The notes under the pieces were generated by a model. That model did no database searches and was not told the DNA's origin. It saw only the letters and a list, made by a program, of their open reading frames with translations. A stretch of 64,000 bases of DNA from Galeruca laticollis (taxonomy: Eukaryota; Arthropoda; Insecta; Coleoptera; Chrysomelidae), in the NCBI GenBank assembly GCA_963921935.1, contig OY998175.1:175371262-175435261 (forward strand), in the 5' to 3' direction. A program made the translations under genes and the position numbers. The first letter of the stretch is position 1. Each line of letters begins with the position of its first letter. This document shows, in pieces, positions 31,274-42,660 of the stretch.

Positions 31274-34150
31274 TTAAGAGGGGCCCCACGTTTTAGGAAC
31301 CTGAAAATAGTTGGCACCCGCGACTTTCAACAAAATTTAGGTAATTTTGTAAATAACAAATCTAAAGTTTTAAATTGTTATAAAAAGATATAAGCCATTA
31401 AGCGATGGTGTGATTTTGACAGTTTTGACAATTTGTGGACATCAATTTTAACGCCAAAATCTGATCCCCAAAAGGAAGCCTAGACATTTTGATTCTGAAA
31501 ATATTAAATCTCAAATCATTGTATTCTTTGAGATTTGTTGCATGCAAATTTTTGCAACTTTAGTTTAACCGTTACACCGTCTTGATGTATGGTGCTGTAT
31601 AGAACTTCAATGACAGATGACGACGCTCGAATGTCGTTGTCATGTGTTTTGTGTCCATAAAAATATTCCAAATTTATATTTTGCTAATATGTATGGTATT
31701 TGTAGGTGGTTATCATAAAATAATTCTCATGCTGAATTAGTAAATTTGTACTTCGTAAATGCTGTTTATATTTACACCACCACAAGTGTTGCGGTTAGTG
31801 TAGTCTAGATGTAAAATAAACCACAAATAGCTGTTCCTAGTGATTCCACAAGTGCCTTATATTTATTGATCCCCATATCGAGGCCTTTTGGTTCCTCCGA
31901 GGACATGTCCACAGCCACATACATATCGGCCTCCCGAGTTAGTGAGAAAAACTACATTGTTAATAGTATTAACTGCATTTTACTAATTGATTAATATAGA
32001 CGTTTCATATTCTATTCAATACATAATACAATATGTAATCTTTTATTTTCGAAACGCAGGAATAAAAATGTTATATATTTTTGATCTTTAATTTGTCCAG
32101 GTTATGTATCGAAATGTTATACTATTTGCACTTTCCTCCAGTTTGTAATAAACGGACATGCCTATTTTTCTATTGACTCTTCTCAATTCTTCAAGTAAAT
32201 TATAGCAAAAGTGTTATTTTATTGAAAACAAAAACAAATCATTTAGGCAATCTGTTTGTTTAATTGTATTATTACAAATTTGAAGTACAGAGTAAGTAAG
32301 TAAATAGGTAGTTTTTATATTTATTATAATACAGAACGTCTGATTTTTCACTGATCCCTCTTAATCTATCAAATGAATTGTAGCAAAGAAATGCTAATTA
32401 ATTATGTAAACTATAAAAATGTTTATTATAGCAATAAACAGACGTGTCCGCTTTTTCGTTGACTCTTATTGATTATTCAAAAAAATTGCAGCAAAAATTG
32501 GTGTATATTTTTATTGAAAAGAAACAAATAAAAAATATTTTACAAAAATTTTACTCAAATTATTATTACAAATTTGATGTATTTGCCTTCATACATATTA
32601 ATACATGGCAACTGAAGTTCATCTTCCATTTTTCTCTACCATTTCTCCTCATAACTAAAAGAAAATGAAAAGTTTATAAAAATATCCATTTTTTACGATT
32701 CTATACTCACAAAACTCACAAAGGAGTCGTGACCCCCATCGACATATTGAAGTCTTGATCCGTGTAGTTATACATACATTTACTTACTTTCTTTAAATAA
32801 ATAATATTTTTACTTACAAAATTATTTTTCTAACTCCCAATTCAGCAAAATTATACAAATAATCCATTTCATCTTGGAAGCTATATTACAAATTTGATAT
32901 GCACTGCTCTGAATACATTTTCTTTGTTTTTATGCATGCATGGCAACTGAACTACATCTTCCATTTTCAAAAAAAAGTTTAGAAACTATCCGTTACAGTT
33001 ACATCAGGCTTCGTTTTAGTTTTTACTTACTGAATAGCAATAGCGAACACTGCTATATGAAAATTATTTGGACCTGTGCGGGCAGTTACATAATCAGAAC
33101 TGTAAATGAAATAAGAAAATTAGATGCTTCTACTAAGTAGGTGTTGTCATTTTCTTACTTACAGAATAGTTATAGCGAACACTGCTATATGAAAATTATT
33201 TGAACCTGTGCGAACGTTACATCAGGCTTAGTTTTAGTTACATGATCAGAACTGTAAATGAAATAAGAAAATTGGATGCTTAGTCTAAGTAGGTGCTCTC
33301 ATTTTGTTCCTTACAGAATTTTTTTTCAGCCATCTTCTATCCATTGGATATAGGCCTCTCTCATGTTTGACCATAAACTTCTATTTTCTACTCTCTGGTA
33401 CCAGTTCAGCCCAGCGACTTTTTTCAGATCATCGTACCATCTCTGTTGTGGTCTGCCAATAATTCTTCGTTCTCCCCAAGGTCTCCATCTAGTGATGTGT
33501 CCACTCCAATTCTCTCTGTGTCTTGCAACGTGTCCTGCCCATTGCCACTTTAAGGAACTGATTCTCTGTATGATGTCTGTTACTTTTGTACTTTCTCGTA
33601 TCCACTGGTTTGTTTTGTGGTCTCTTAGTGATATTCCTAATATTCTTCTCTCTATGGCCCTCTAATGTATTCTTAGTTTGTTAATAATCCTTTTAGTCAG
33701 GACCCAGGTCTCGGATCTGTATGTAGTGACAGGAAGAATGCATTCGTTGTAGATTTTTGTTTTTAATGCCATGGGGATTTTCATGTTGAAAGCGTATTTT
33801 AATTTACCATAGCCCATCCCAATCTGACAGACTTACAGAATAGTTGTAGCAAACATTGCTATATGAAAATTATTAGGACCTGTGCGGGCAGTTACATCGG
33901 ACTTTGTTTTAGTTACATAAGCAGAAATGGCAATACCGCTTCTAAATAGAATCGCTTTATATTTGTAATCAAAACATCGAAACAGCTGATCCAGAGATAC
34001 GTTTGTTTGAATCGTCAAGAGTGGAAAGAGAGTGAGAAAATAGGTAGTATGTAGTATATCTGGATTTATAGGACCTGTAATACTCGCTCTAGTGAGCTGA
34101 AAATGAATAGGGTTTACCTGTGAGACACTCTGAAAAATATCCAATTATAA
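31274..34150 (-). repeat. TTAA-started dispersed repeat, copy 2, with exon-like modules
   Basis: It is homologous to 15889-23882 but lacks the Harbinger and hAT insertions. It starts TTAA at 31274. The mini-exons are fewer (near 33020-33095, 33160-33255 and 33837-33925). The distal modules at 32040-32950 keep the same reading frames; for example, 32820-32900 reads 'FQDEMDYLYNFAELGV' with an intact AG acceptor where copy 1 has a damaged one. The ORF 34144-33833 runs into the mini-exon 'AYVTKTKSDVTARTG', a mixture of A and B types. The right end could not be fixed; no closing TTAA inverted repeat was found. Confidence 0.6.
33320..33831 (-). mobile_element. RTE-like LINE 3' fragment
   Basis: The minus strand reads the C-terminal part of an endonuclease/reverse transcriptase common in insect genomes: 'YRSETWVLTKRIINKLRIH', 'RRILGISLRDHKTNQWIRE', 'WQWAGHVARHRENWSGHITR', 'RPQQRWYDDLKKVAG'. 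One internal stop is visible. Its 3' end is a T run at 33320-33327 on the plus strand. It is bounded by the direct repeat CTTACAGAAT (33310-33319 and 33832-33841), a 10-bp target duplication. Confidence 0.88.
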
Positions 34151-34320
34151 AATTGGTCACTTGTATACACTACGGAGGCTGTATCGTGCTGACAACCCGA
34201 AATTTCTCCAAAAATGTTGCACTTCAGGTAACATTGCACTCGTTGTACTAGCTCTAGTGAGTTGAAAATCAATAAGGTTTATCTATAAGATGTTCTGAAT
34301 AATATCCAATCATGAAATTC
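34067..34320. repeat. Imperfect direct duplication, period about 175 bp
   Basis: The segment beginning 'tactcgctctagtgagctga' (about 34080) recurs as 'tactagctctagtgagttga' (about 34255), with similarity extending about 75 bp. It lies just past the recognisable end of copy 2. Confidence 0.6.
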
Positions 34321-34823
34321 CTGTTCCAGGAAGAATGAAATGAAGGATCTCATAGTTAATTATAATAGTCAAATGTATTTCTTTTCACATATACCAAAAT
34401 CAGTTAAGAGTGCCAGTCGTATAATGGGTTCAGTTTTCAGACAAACCACTCATTTTTCAAATATTAAGACTAAAAATGTTGTTTAATACTAGTAAGACCT
34501 AAACTTGAGTTTGGATCTATTATCTGGGGAGATTAACCTCAAATGTACTTTGAAAATATAGAGAAAGTGTAGAACAAATACTTACGTTTCTTGTATTATA
34601 CAAAATATGAAATCGTTGGCCGGATTATAGAACAATTGGGACACCTAGATTACGGGAGGAACTTTAGATTATCTCTATCACTAGTCGACGTAAATTGAAT
34701 ATGATAATTTCCTTATATAAAATAATTAATTATATCGACATCTAGTAATGTATTCTAGTTAATTCCTTTCGAAGTTCCCTCAAGGTTAACTCGATCCTTT
34801 GGGAGAGTAAGAACATTAGTTTT

Positions 34824-35084
34824 TGTGAAAATTATCGTATTTTTACTATTAAAATAATTCTCGAAATAAAACACCACAACTATTCGTAACCAAATATATT
34901 TCTCGACTACTAATTTTACATTTCTTATATAACCCATTCCAAAGCTTTTAGTCACCAACATGTATATATCTTATTGTGAATCACCCTCACAATAATTCTC
35001 TTTAACAACAGTGGCGGCGTATTCGGTTTTCAAACAGTGGCGGCGCATTCGGTTTTCAAACAGTGGCGGCGCATTCGGTTTTCA
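34824..35084 (-). repeat. 3' LTR of the short-LTR gypsy element
   Basis: 261 bp, about 95% identical to the LTR at 39889-40123. The outer part holds three copies of a 26-bp unit (CAGTGGCGGCGCATTCGGTT plus TTCAAA); the partner LTR has two. The flanking base before TG is within TTTG, which also follows the other LTR, so a TTTG target duplication is possible but the exact border is ambiguous. Confidence 0.85.
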
Positions 35085-35338
35085 GTCGGCCAGGCTACCA
35101 TTGTCCACGTCCCCGTGGACTTGCTTGTACCTAAACAAACCAATAGTACATCAATTCAAGTTAAGACTCTAAAAAAAAAGTAAAGATATAAAATTACAGT
35201 GATCAGCTACAGCCTCCTCCAAAGTCGCTATGCCTAGAAGTAAAGAGAAACAAGATATATAGTTGATGCATCAACGACATTAATAACAACTCAATAAAAT
35301 GAGAAATAAATAAACAAGTTAACATGCAAAATAATTAT

Positions 35339-35449
35339 GATGCTTATATGCAGGGCCAATCAACAACTTCTGTTAATCAGTCTTCCTGCACGTATGCTTA
35401 TATGCAGGGCCAATCAACAACGTCTGTTAATCAGTCTTCCTGCACGTTC
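35339..35449 (-). repeat. 54-bp duplication near the pol 3' end
   Basis: Two adjacent copies of a 54-bp unit starting 'tgcttatatgcagggccaat', one mismatch apart. The period is 18 codons, so an overlapping frame would be kept. Confidence 0.9.
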
Positions 35450-35528
35450 GGGGAAGCGCTTCCACTTTCATTATCATTCAGTTCAGGTTCGTCGTTCGAA
35501 TCTGAGCTAACCTCTACGTTGAAGGCCT

Positions 35529-36556
35529 TCATTTTGTCCCGCGATATTTCTTCTGTGATCGAGAAGTTCCTTCGGGGTCCTCAATCAGGTACCGTTCGTG
35601 GTCCAACTTTTGAACGATTACGTATGATCCACTATACCTTGGCAGTAGTTTCTTACTTTTTCCGTCATTGGTTGTGAGAATTGTTCTAGTCAGTATCCGA
35701 TCACCGACCCTATAATCCTTCGCTTTTACACGCCGTGCGTCAAAGCGATACTTCGGTCTGTCCAGTTTCTTGTGGAACAGAGCTTTTACTTTTGCCCTGG
35801 TTTCTAACAGGTTACTAATACGTTGTGATTCTATGCAGACTTCGTTGTCCAGAACCGCGTTACAAACTCCCCTCGGACCGTATCCGAATAGCATTTAGTA
35901 AGGAGATTTGCCCGTTGCAGAATTGATCGTAGAATTCAGCCCCCATCGAATTTTTTCTACGTTTGTATCCCATCTTTCTTCATCTTCCGATGATGCAGAA
36001 AGAGAAGACACTGTTTGTACATTTCCATCTGACCGTTGGCTCTAGGTGTTGCAGTAGCATTAAAAAGGTGTTTGATATTTAACTTTTTACAAAACTGTTC
36101 AAATTGCTTACTCGTGTAGCAACTTCCACAGTCGGTTATTATCCTTCTAGGAGCTTCAAAATTCTCGATTACTTCACCGAGAAAATAAACCAATGGTGTT
36201 GCTTTCGTAGATTTTACGGCCCGTAAAAATACAAACTTTGTAAATGAATCCACTATCACAATCAAGTAACGATTCTTTAATCGTGAAGTAACAAAGGGCC
36301 CTAAGTGATCGATATGAAGGGTATCGAAAGGTGTGTCGATCTTTGGAATAAGGTGTAAATACCCGGGTCGGTTTTCTCCAGGTTCCTTATTATATAAACA
36401 AGGCAAGCAAGCAGAGATAAACTTTTTAACGTAACGTCGCATTACTGGAAACCAATACAATTTGCTAATGGCTGACAACGTTTTATCAAGAGATAAATGT
36501 CCAATACCATCATGAAAATGAAGTACTACTTGTCGTCTTGCACTTCTTGGTACCAT
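35529..36556 (-). pseudogene. Gypsy integrase, broken
   Basis: The piece 36556-35957 carries the HHCC zinc site ('HFHDGIGHLSLDKT...CLPCLYNK') and catalytic-core motifs: 'HIDHLGPF' (first Asp), 'RRIITDCGSCYTS' (second Asp) and 'PRANGQMEMYKQ' (Glu). The piece 35894-35529 is the C-terminal region, with 'VKAKDYRVGDRILTR' and 'LLPRYSGSYVIVQKLDHERY'. About 60 bp separate the two frames. It would insert the cDNA into the genome if intact. Confidence 0.88.
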
Positions 36557-37094
36557 CCATTTTTTTCCTCCCGAGGTACTCTTGTACAGTCATTGGTTTT
36601 TCAAACAATATCCTTATGAATTAGTTTTTCTTCCTAATCCACGGGTTCTTTCTTAAGTGCCTCGATAAGGTACTTACACTTGTCGTCCATAAGCTGCGCG
36701 TGTAAGACTCAATCAGTATTCGTGATATTACCTTCGTTAACGCCAACACTTAACGTCGACTGATTAAGCGGATTTCTACTTAATGCATCCGCGTGTGCCA
36801 TTTTCGATCCTGGGCGATACTCGACGTCGAACGTAAACTCCTGGATTGTTAACCACCACCTACCTATTCTCGGTACAAGGTCTCTTTTGCATAAGGTACT
36901 TCATATAGCATTGCAGTCGGTTACAACCTTAAACTGAATGCCAATGATGTATATTCTAAAATGTTTTAATGAGTCCACTACAGCAATTGTTTCCAATTCG
37001 TAGGAGTGATATCGCTATTCTTCCTTGCTGGTTTCCCTGGAATAGTACATAACAGGCCTCAGTTTTCCGTCATGGTCCTGAAGAAGGATTCCTC

Positions 37095-38075
37095 CTATTC
37101 CCTATTTTGAAGCATCGGTGTGTACTTCTGTCCTAAGTTTTGAGTCGTAAATAGCCAATACTCACCTTGAAACTGAAGCTTTTCCTTCAAGGTCTCAAAA
37201 GCTTTTTGCTGAGCGGCCCTCCATGTGAAAGTCACATCTTTTCTCGTTAAAAGAGTGAGTGGCCTGGCAATTTCTGCAAAGCCTTGAATGTATTTACGAA
37301 AATATCCTGCCAATCCGAGGAATTGGAGTACTCGACGAACATCTGTTGGTTCTGCGAATTGTTTCACAGCTTCGGTTTTTCGGCTGCCAGGTTGAATTCC
37401 ATCACAGCTAATCTCATGTGCGAGATAATCTACCTTCTCCAGAACTGATATTTCGTCAACCTTAAAGTTAGACCAGCGCTTTTGATTGCAGTAAGTGCCT
37501 CTTTTAAAACGTTGATTCCAGAGTCAAAATCCTTGGACGGTATTAAGACATCATCCATGTATGCGGCGACGTTGCCATAACGTGAATAACCTAATTAATA
37601 CCTTGTTCACAGTTCGTGGAAAAATGGCAGGAGCATTACATAGACCAAAAGGAATACGAAGGTATTCGTAGTGTCCATCCGGTGTTATAAATGCTGTTTT
37701 TGGTATAGAACTTTCTTCTATTGGTATTTGGTGATATCCAGATGCCAAGTCCAAACTAGTAAAGAAGTTACATTCCCTGAGTTTTTCTAGAAAATCGTCA
37801 ACATGGGGTAATGGAAATCTATCCTTGATGGTCTTGGAGTTTAAAGCCCTGTAGTCTACACACATTCGGTTTTATCAATTCTTCTTCTTGACAAGGAGAA
37901 TTGGACTTGAGTACTGGGAATCCGATTCACGAATTATATTATTTCTCAACAAGTCGTCGACTATATTTTTCACGTCTCCACGTTCCTTATGCGAAAGACG
38001 ATAGGGTCGATAAACTACTGGTTTATCGTCTAGTAAATTCTTGTGACGAGACATTCGTAACAGACACGTAACCAT
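37095..38075 (-). pseudogene. Gypsy reverse transcriptase, broken
   Basis: Pieces: 38075-37875 ('KPVVYRPYRLSHKERGDVK...YSSPILLVKKKN'), 37865-37551 ('CVDYRALNSKTIKDRFPLPH', 'FTSLDLASGYHQIPI', 'LRIPFGLCNAPAIF') and 37367-37095 ('FLGLAGYFRKYIQGFA', 'PLTLLTRKDVTFTW'). The catalytic Y-x-D-D segment falls at the frame break near 37545-37560 and is damaged. RNase H remnants continue toward 36600 in broken frames. Confidence 0.87.
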
Positions 38076-38305
38076 CTTCGCTCTTGGTTATGCATTCTCC
38101 AACATAATACTCCCTGGTAGGCACAGCTCTCAAGCCACCTGGGACGTAGACCTCTCCATCAAAAAGATTACGTGAAGTCACTGCAACTACAATGGATGTT
38201 TAGGATGGCACCTTTACAGATTCTTTGGCCCACAATGGAATTTTCCTTGGCTTAACGTTTAAGGCTTCTACTATATCGTCTCCAGGTGTTAAGACCCTCA
38301 ATTTT

Positions 38306-39550
38306 TCATTGGCTACGCCGAGAATAACATCCGGCAAATTTAAAAAAGGTTGCTGGCACCACTGAAGCACCATACCCAGTTATCGTGACTGAGCTAGGAA
38401 CAGTCGTTAGTTCCAGGTGTTGTGCCACATCTTGCCTAATCAATACCTCACCACAACCCGTGTCAACGTAGGCACGAGACGATTCGTCGTTTATAGTACA
38501 GTCTTCGCAGAAAATTCTGTTAAATGGTTGGCTGTTCGTCGCGACGATTTTACTTGCAATCGCTCCCCTGTGACAATACTTTTCAGTATGTCCCAATCGT
38601 TTGCATTCTGTGCACTCAATTCTGGGCTTGGAACACGCTTGCGCAAAATGTCCTCTGTCTTTACAGTTGTAACATTTTTGTTCGCTTGTTTTGTTGACCA
38701 TGATTTTCTTCGGTGATGGTTCTTCTCTACGATTGTCGGAATAAAACCGCTTTCGAGGTGTTGAGGAAGCTTCAAAACGAGTTGGTACAGTCTCCGGTCT
38801 GAGAGATGACAAATATTCTGAGTAGAGTGCGTCTGGGCTATCATATCGCCCCGCCCTTGCTCCGAATTGAATTGTTGTATTACCAATTCCATCAATCAAA
38901 CACGACACTGCATTTTTAGGATTTATTTCACACGCTTGTATCAAGTCCATTTTTTCAAAATACTACTCCCAGCTTTCAGTGGGAAGCTTTCGTCGATTCA
39001 TTAGCTTTCGGAGACTAGCTGCGAAGTCATAATGATCTGGAAATAATTTGAGCAATACTGCTTTCCACTCCTCCCAAGACATATTGTAACACGATAGCTT
39101 ACCATACCACTTTCGAGCCAATCCAGCCAATCGATTCTGCATGTGATATATCGTAGTACGTTCGTCTCAATTATTTATTTTTCTCAACTGTTTTATCTTG
39201 TCGAACCACTTGGAGCAAGTTAAGTTAGGATTTCCTGGCTTAAATTCGGGTATGCATTCAGGTCTGATGAAAACCTTACTTGGGCCCGGCTGGGAAGATG
39301 TACCATGTTCTATCAGTCGCTCGACTAATTTTTCTAATATTCGCACATTGTTCGGTGGCGGTGTGTAACTCCTTTTAGTTCTGGATACCCTTGAATAATC
39401 AACATTCCGAATTTTCGAACAGGAACGCTTTGACTCATGATTTTTATGGCGTTTATAGTCATAACTCTTTGAACAACATTCATCCGAACTAGAGCTAGAG
39501 AACTAATAACTAACAAACTCGAGAGATGACTCAGCAATAAAAAAAGTATC
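38306..39550 (-). pseudogene. Gypsy Gag and protease start, broken
   Basis: The best frame (38950-38306) holds two knuckles, 'CYNCKDRGHFAQAC' and 'CTECKRLGHTEKYC', then the protease active site 'AYVDTGCGEVLI'. Upstream, in the region 39450-38960, the capsid part is readable with one stop near 39165 ('WFDKIKQLRKIN', 'ARKWYGKLSCYNMSWEEWK'). Leader-like AT-rich sequence lies between 39560 and the LTR at 39889. Confidence 0.8.
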
Positions 39551-39888
39551 AAAAAATAGTTCATGCAAATAATAATGTTGTTTAGTTTATACGTTAACTA
39601 AACTGAAACAATATATTTAGCAATACTTATTACAACAGATAACCCCAAAATATAGAATATAGAATTACGAAGGAAAATCAAATTTGTCAACGATATTTCA
39701 ACTGCAAAACCCGAAAATAAATCGTATTAAGAATTATCGTATGTTTAGTTTATACGTTAACTAAACAAATAAATAATTAATTGTACTCACAGTTTTTTTG
39801 TCATTTTTTTTAATTTCACTGTTCACAACACAACTAATCTAATCACCTAGTCACTCGGTATAACGCGAGATCTATCCCGCCGCTGCAC

Positions 39889-40123
39889 TGTAAAAATTAT
39901 CGTATTTTTACTATTAAAATAATTCTCGAAATAAAACACCACAACTATTCGCAACCAAATATATTTCTCGACTACTAATTTTATATTTCTTATCTAACCC
40001 ATTCCAAAGTTTTTAGTCACCAACATGTATATATCTTATTGTGAATCACCCTCACAACAATTCTCTTTAACAACAGTGGCGGCGTATTCGGTTTTCAAAC
40101 AGTGGCGGCGGATTCGGTTTTCA
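39889..40123 (-). repeat. 5' LTR of the short-LTR gypsy element
   Basis: 235 bp, TG...CA on the minus strand, with two copies of the 26-bp GGCGGCG-containing unit. The sequence just inside (minus strand, GTGCAGCGGCGGG) is where the primer site should be; no tRNA assigned. Confidence 0.85.
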
Positions 40124-40434
40124 TTTGTTCTCCTCTTGAGACCATGTGAACACCTGCCAATAGTGTTACCGGATTAGATCGGACAATGTCAATTAGACAA
40201 ATTAAACAGTATTTATGAATATATTAAGAAATTTAATGTATGAAGGAACAGTTCTGGAAATTAGTCGTCTTTGCCTTATTTTTAATTTTCTACATTAATC
40301 AATATGTTACTGTTATATTTATGAATAGCCATACTACACAATGTTAGGATACAATTTATGTATTATTAATTCTTATTCCATGTAATAAAAAACAAATCCT
40401 GTTTGGAATAAATTATTAATATTCTAATTTTGGG

Positions 40435-41828
40435 TTAACCCACAAAATGTAAAATCGTTACGCTACTGATTTTCCATTTTCCAATATGGCGGTGGTCTTG
40501 ACAACAATTTACCGCATACGTTTGCAACTTCAAGTGGCTTCAACTTTCGTGAAACGGACTCTGCCGTATTTGGCTAAACGGCCTACTACCTTCATCTATC
40601 AGTACTACGAGCGAAGTTTAGTCGACTTTTGGATACTTTTGTTATTTAATTGATATTTCGGAGAAATGTTACATTCTAGCGATGGCACACTATGAAAAGG
40701 AGCTAGCATATTTGCAGAAACTTCTGAATGATGTAGGACTAGATGATAGTGAAGGAATTGTTTTTTAAGATGAATCCGATGAAGAGGAACAGGACTATGT
40801 GGAAACTGTAATTCATGAAAGTGATTCTGAACAGGAAATTTCAGATACGCAAGAAGGTGTTGAGCATAAAACTTCTCCACTTTTTTATATAGGTATTTTG
40901 AAATATAATATAAATTAAAATAACGAGCCCACATTTACTCATTGGAAAAAGCATCCTCCGAGTCCAAAAACTGTTAGAACAAGGCAGGGTAACATAATAA
41001 TCCACTTACCAGGGCCAACACAGGGAACCAAATGTTTAAAGACCACTGAGGAAACTTGAAATACTTTCTTCGATGACACGATAATTAGAATGGTTGTTGA
41101 TATTCCGAATTAATACACATTGTGTATCCAAGCTAATTTTTCAAGAACCAGACATACTAAGCAAACGGAAATCCGCGCTTTTATAGGACTAATATTTATC
41201 TGGATATGGCTTAGAAATGTTTTTCCTTACAATGAGTTTGCAGAGGTTCCGATTTCTTGTACGTTACATACGTTTTGATCACAAACAAACACGAACAGAT
41301 CGAACAAAATTTGATAAACTAGCTCCCATTCGTTCAATATTCGATCAATTTGTAAAAAATTGTCGAAATGGTTATAATCATTCGGCCTATGTCGAAGATG
41401 GCCCATGGTGATATTTTACATGTTGAATGTTGCAGGAATCAATTGTCAAGTTATATACAAAGCTAACAATCCAATCCCGATAAAAATGGTTTACGCCGAC
41501 GATATTTTTTGAGAGATATAGCAAACTTATTAATACAACCTCAGTTGCAAAGGAGAGCAACTCTTACGAATCTTCCGAATACATTAACGCTACGACTAAT
41601 GGAAGTTACTAATACAGAAGATAGCTTCCAGGAATACTGCTACTCCCTGGTAGATGTACTCTAACGGGTGTAAAAAAATAGAAAAAAAAATAGTAAAACC
41701 AGATTTTCTTGTTATAAATGCAATACGTATTTGTGTTTAGAGCATATTACCTATGTGTGTCTCAAGTGCAAGGAAGCACAATAATAGTATCCAGCTCTAG
41801 AGTTTTTGTTTAGCATACATTTTGAGTT
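40435..41828 (+). pseudogene. piggyBac-like transposon, internally deleted
   Basis: It starts TTAA (40435-40438) followed by CCCACAAAATGT and ends near 41816-41828 with ACATTTTGAGTTA, a decayed inverse of the start. The acidic N-terminus of the transposase is readable from 40682 ('MAHYEKELAYLQKLLNDVG...DESDEEEQDYVETVI'). 41217-41411 has 'MSLQRFRFLVRYIRFDHKQT' and 'DKLAPIRSIFDQFVKNC'. 41690-41780 has the C-terminal Cys-rich finger (CYKCNTYLC...CLKC). The catalytic middle is deleted: position 41411 runs almost directly into a C-terminal segment. Confidence 0.75.
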
Positions 41829-41911
41829 ACCATTTTCAAGTTTCTAATCGAGTTACAATTTTTATATAGTTATATTTGTTGGTATTGTAATGTCTCCTTC
41901 TCTCGGAATCA

Positions 41912-42660
41912 TTAACCTTTTTGAAAGACTCTTCTCAACAGCCCTTCTTCCAGGGAGTCGCCCAATACACCTTGAGTGTAGGTGAAAATAATTGACAGTT
42001 CTTGCCAGGTAGGTCGCCGATTTTCTTCCTTCCATTGCCGAATCTTCTTTAGCTGAGGATCATTCTCCTGATCTTCTCTGATCCTGGTGAGTGACCATTC
42101 TTCGTTAACTTCAGTAGTTCTTGAAACTGCAGCTTCCCTAGATTCCGCCTTGTTGCAATGGGAGCAGTTTGTTGGGCACGGCCGTCTGGACAGGGAGTCG
42201 GCATTTCGGTGACTCACACCAGCTCGATGTTCGATGTTGAAATCGTACTCTTGAAGTCGTTCAATCCATCTAGCGATCTGGCCCTCGGTGGTGGACAGTG
42301 CTTGACGAGCTGTAGACGTCACTAGTACGCAAGATCCAATCTTGGTTTCCTTCTTGATGGTAATTAGGTAATCGTTCACGTTTATCAATCATACTGGGAT
42401 CTCCTTCGCCGACGTAACCAATCCTATTGCAACTAGAACTCCTTTGCCAAATTCTTCGTCGTGGTTTCTTGGCTCCATCATAACCGGTGTACCTTCCTCC
42501 ATGATTCCCTGTAGCCGCGCTACTATCATGGTTTCGCTTCGTGCAGGTAGAACGGTATCTTCCTGTAGAGCTGCCAATACCGTGCTGCCTTCATATGGAT
42601 GAAGTAATACCTCCTCGGAACCCACTTTAATGGTTCTGTTTCTAAAGTCCAGCTGGAAAC
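41912..42660 (-). pseudogene. Fossil gypsy pol: pre-RT linker joined to RNase H (RT deleted)
   Basis: The piece 42660-42389 is the post-protease linker ('QLDFRNRTIKVGSEEV...LPARSETMIVARLQG...GVLVAIGLV'). A frame break at 42389 leads into 42388-41912, with the RNase H end 'IARWIERLQEYDFNIEHRAG' and 'HRNADSLSRRPCP', then the linker toward integrase. The reverse transcriptase between them is missing. The upstream protease part lies at 55158-55340, on the other side of the copy C insertion. Confidence 0.82.

Larger units (their letters stand above)
34824..40123 (-). mobile_element. Degenerate Ty3/gypsy retrotransposon with short LTRs
   Basis: A 5.3-kb minus-strand element bounded by LTRs of 235-261 bp, with the order gag, protease, reverse transcriptase, RNase H, integrase. 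All genes carry stops or frameshifts. No env-like ORF. The internal organisation and the CCHC knuckles are ordinary for Ty3/gypsy. Confidence 0.9.
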
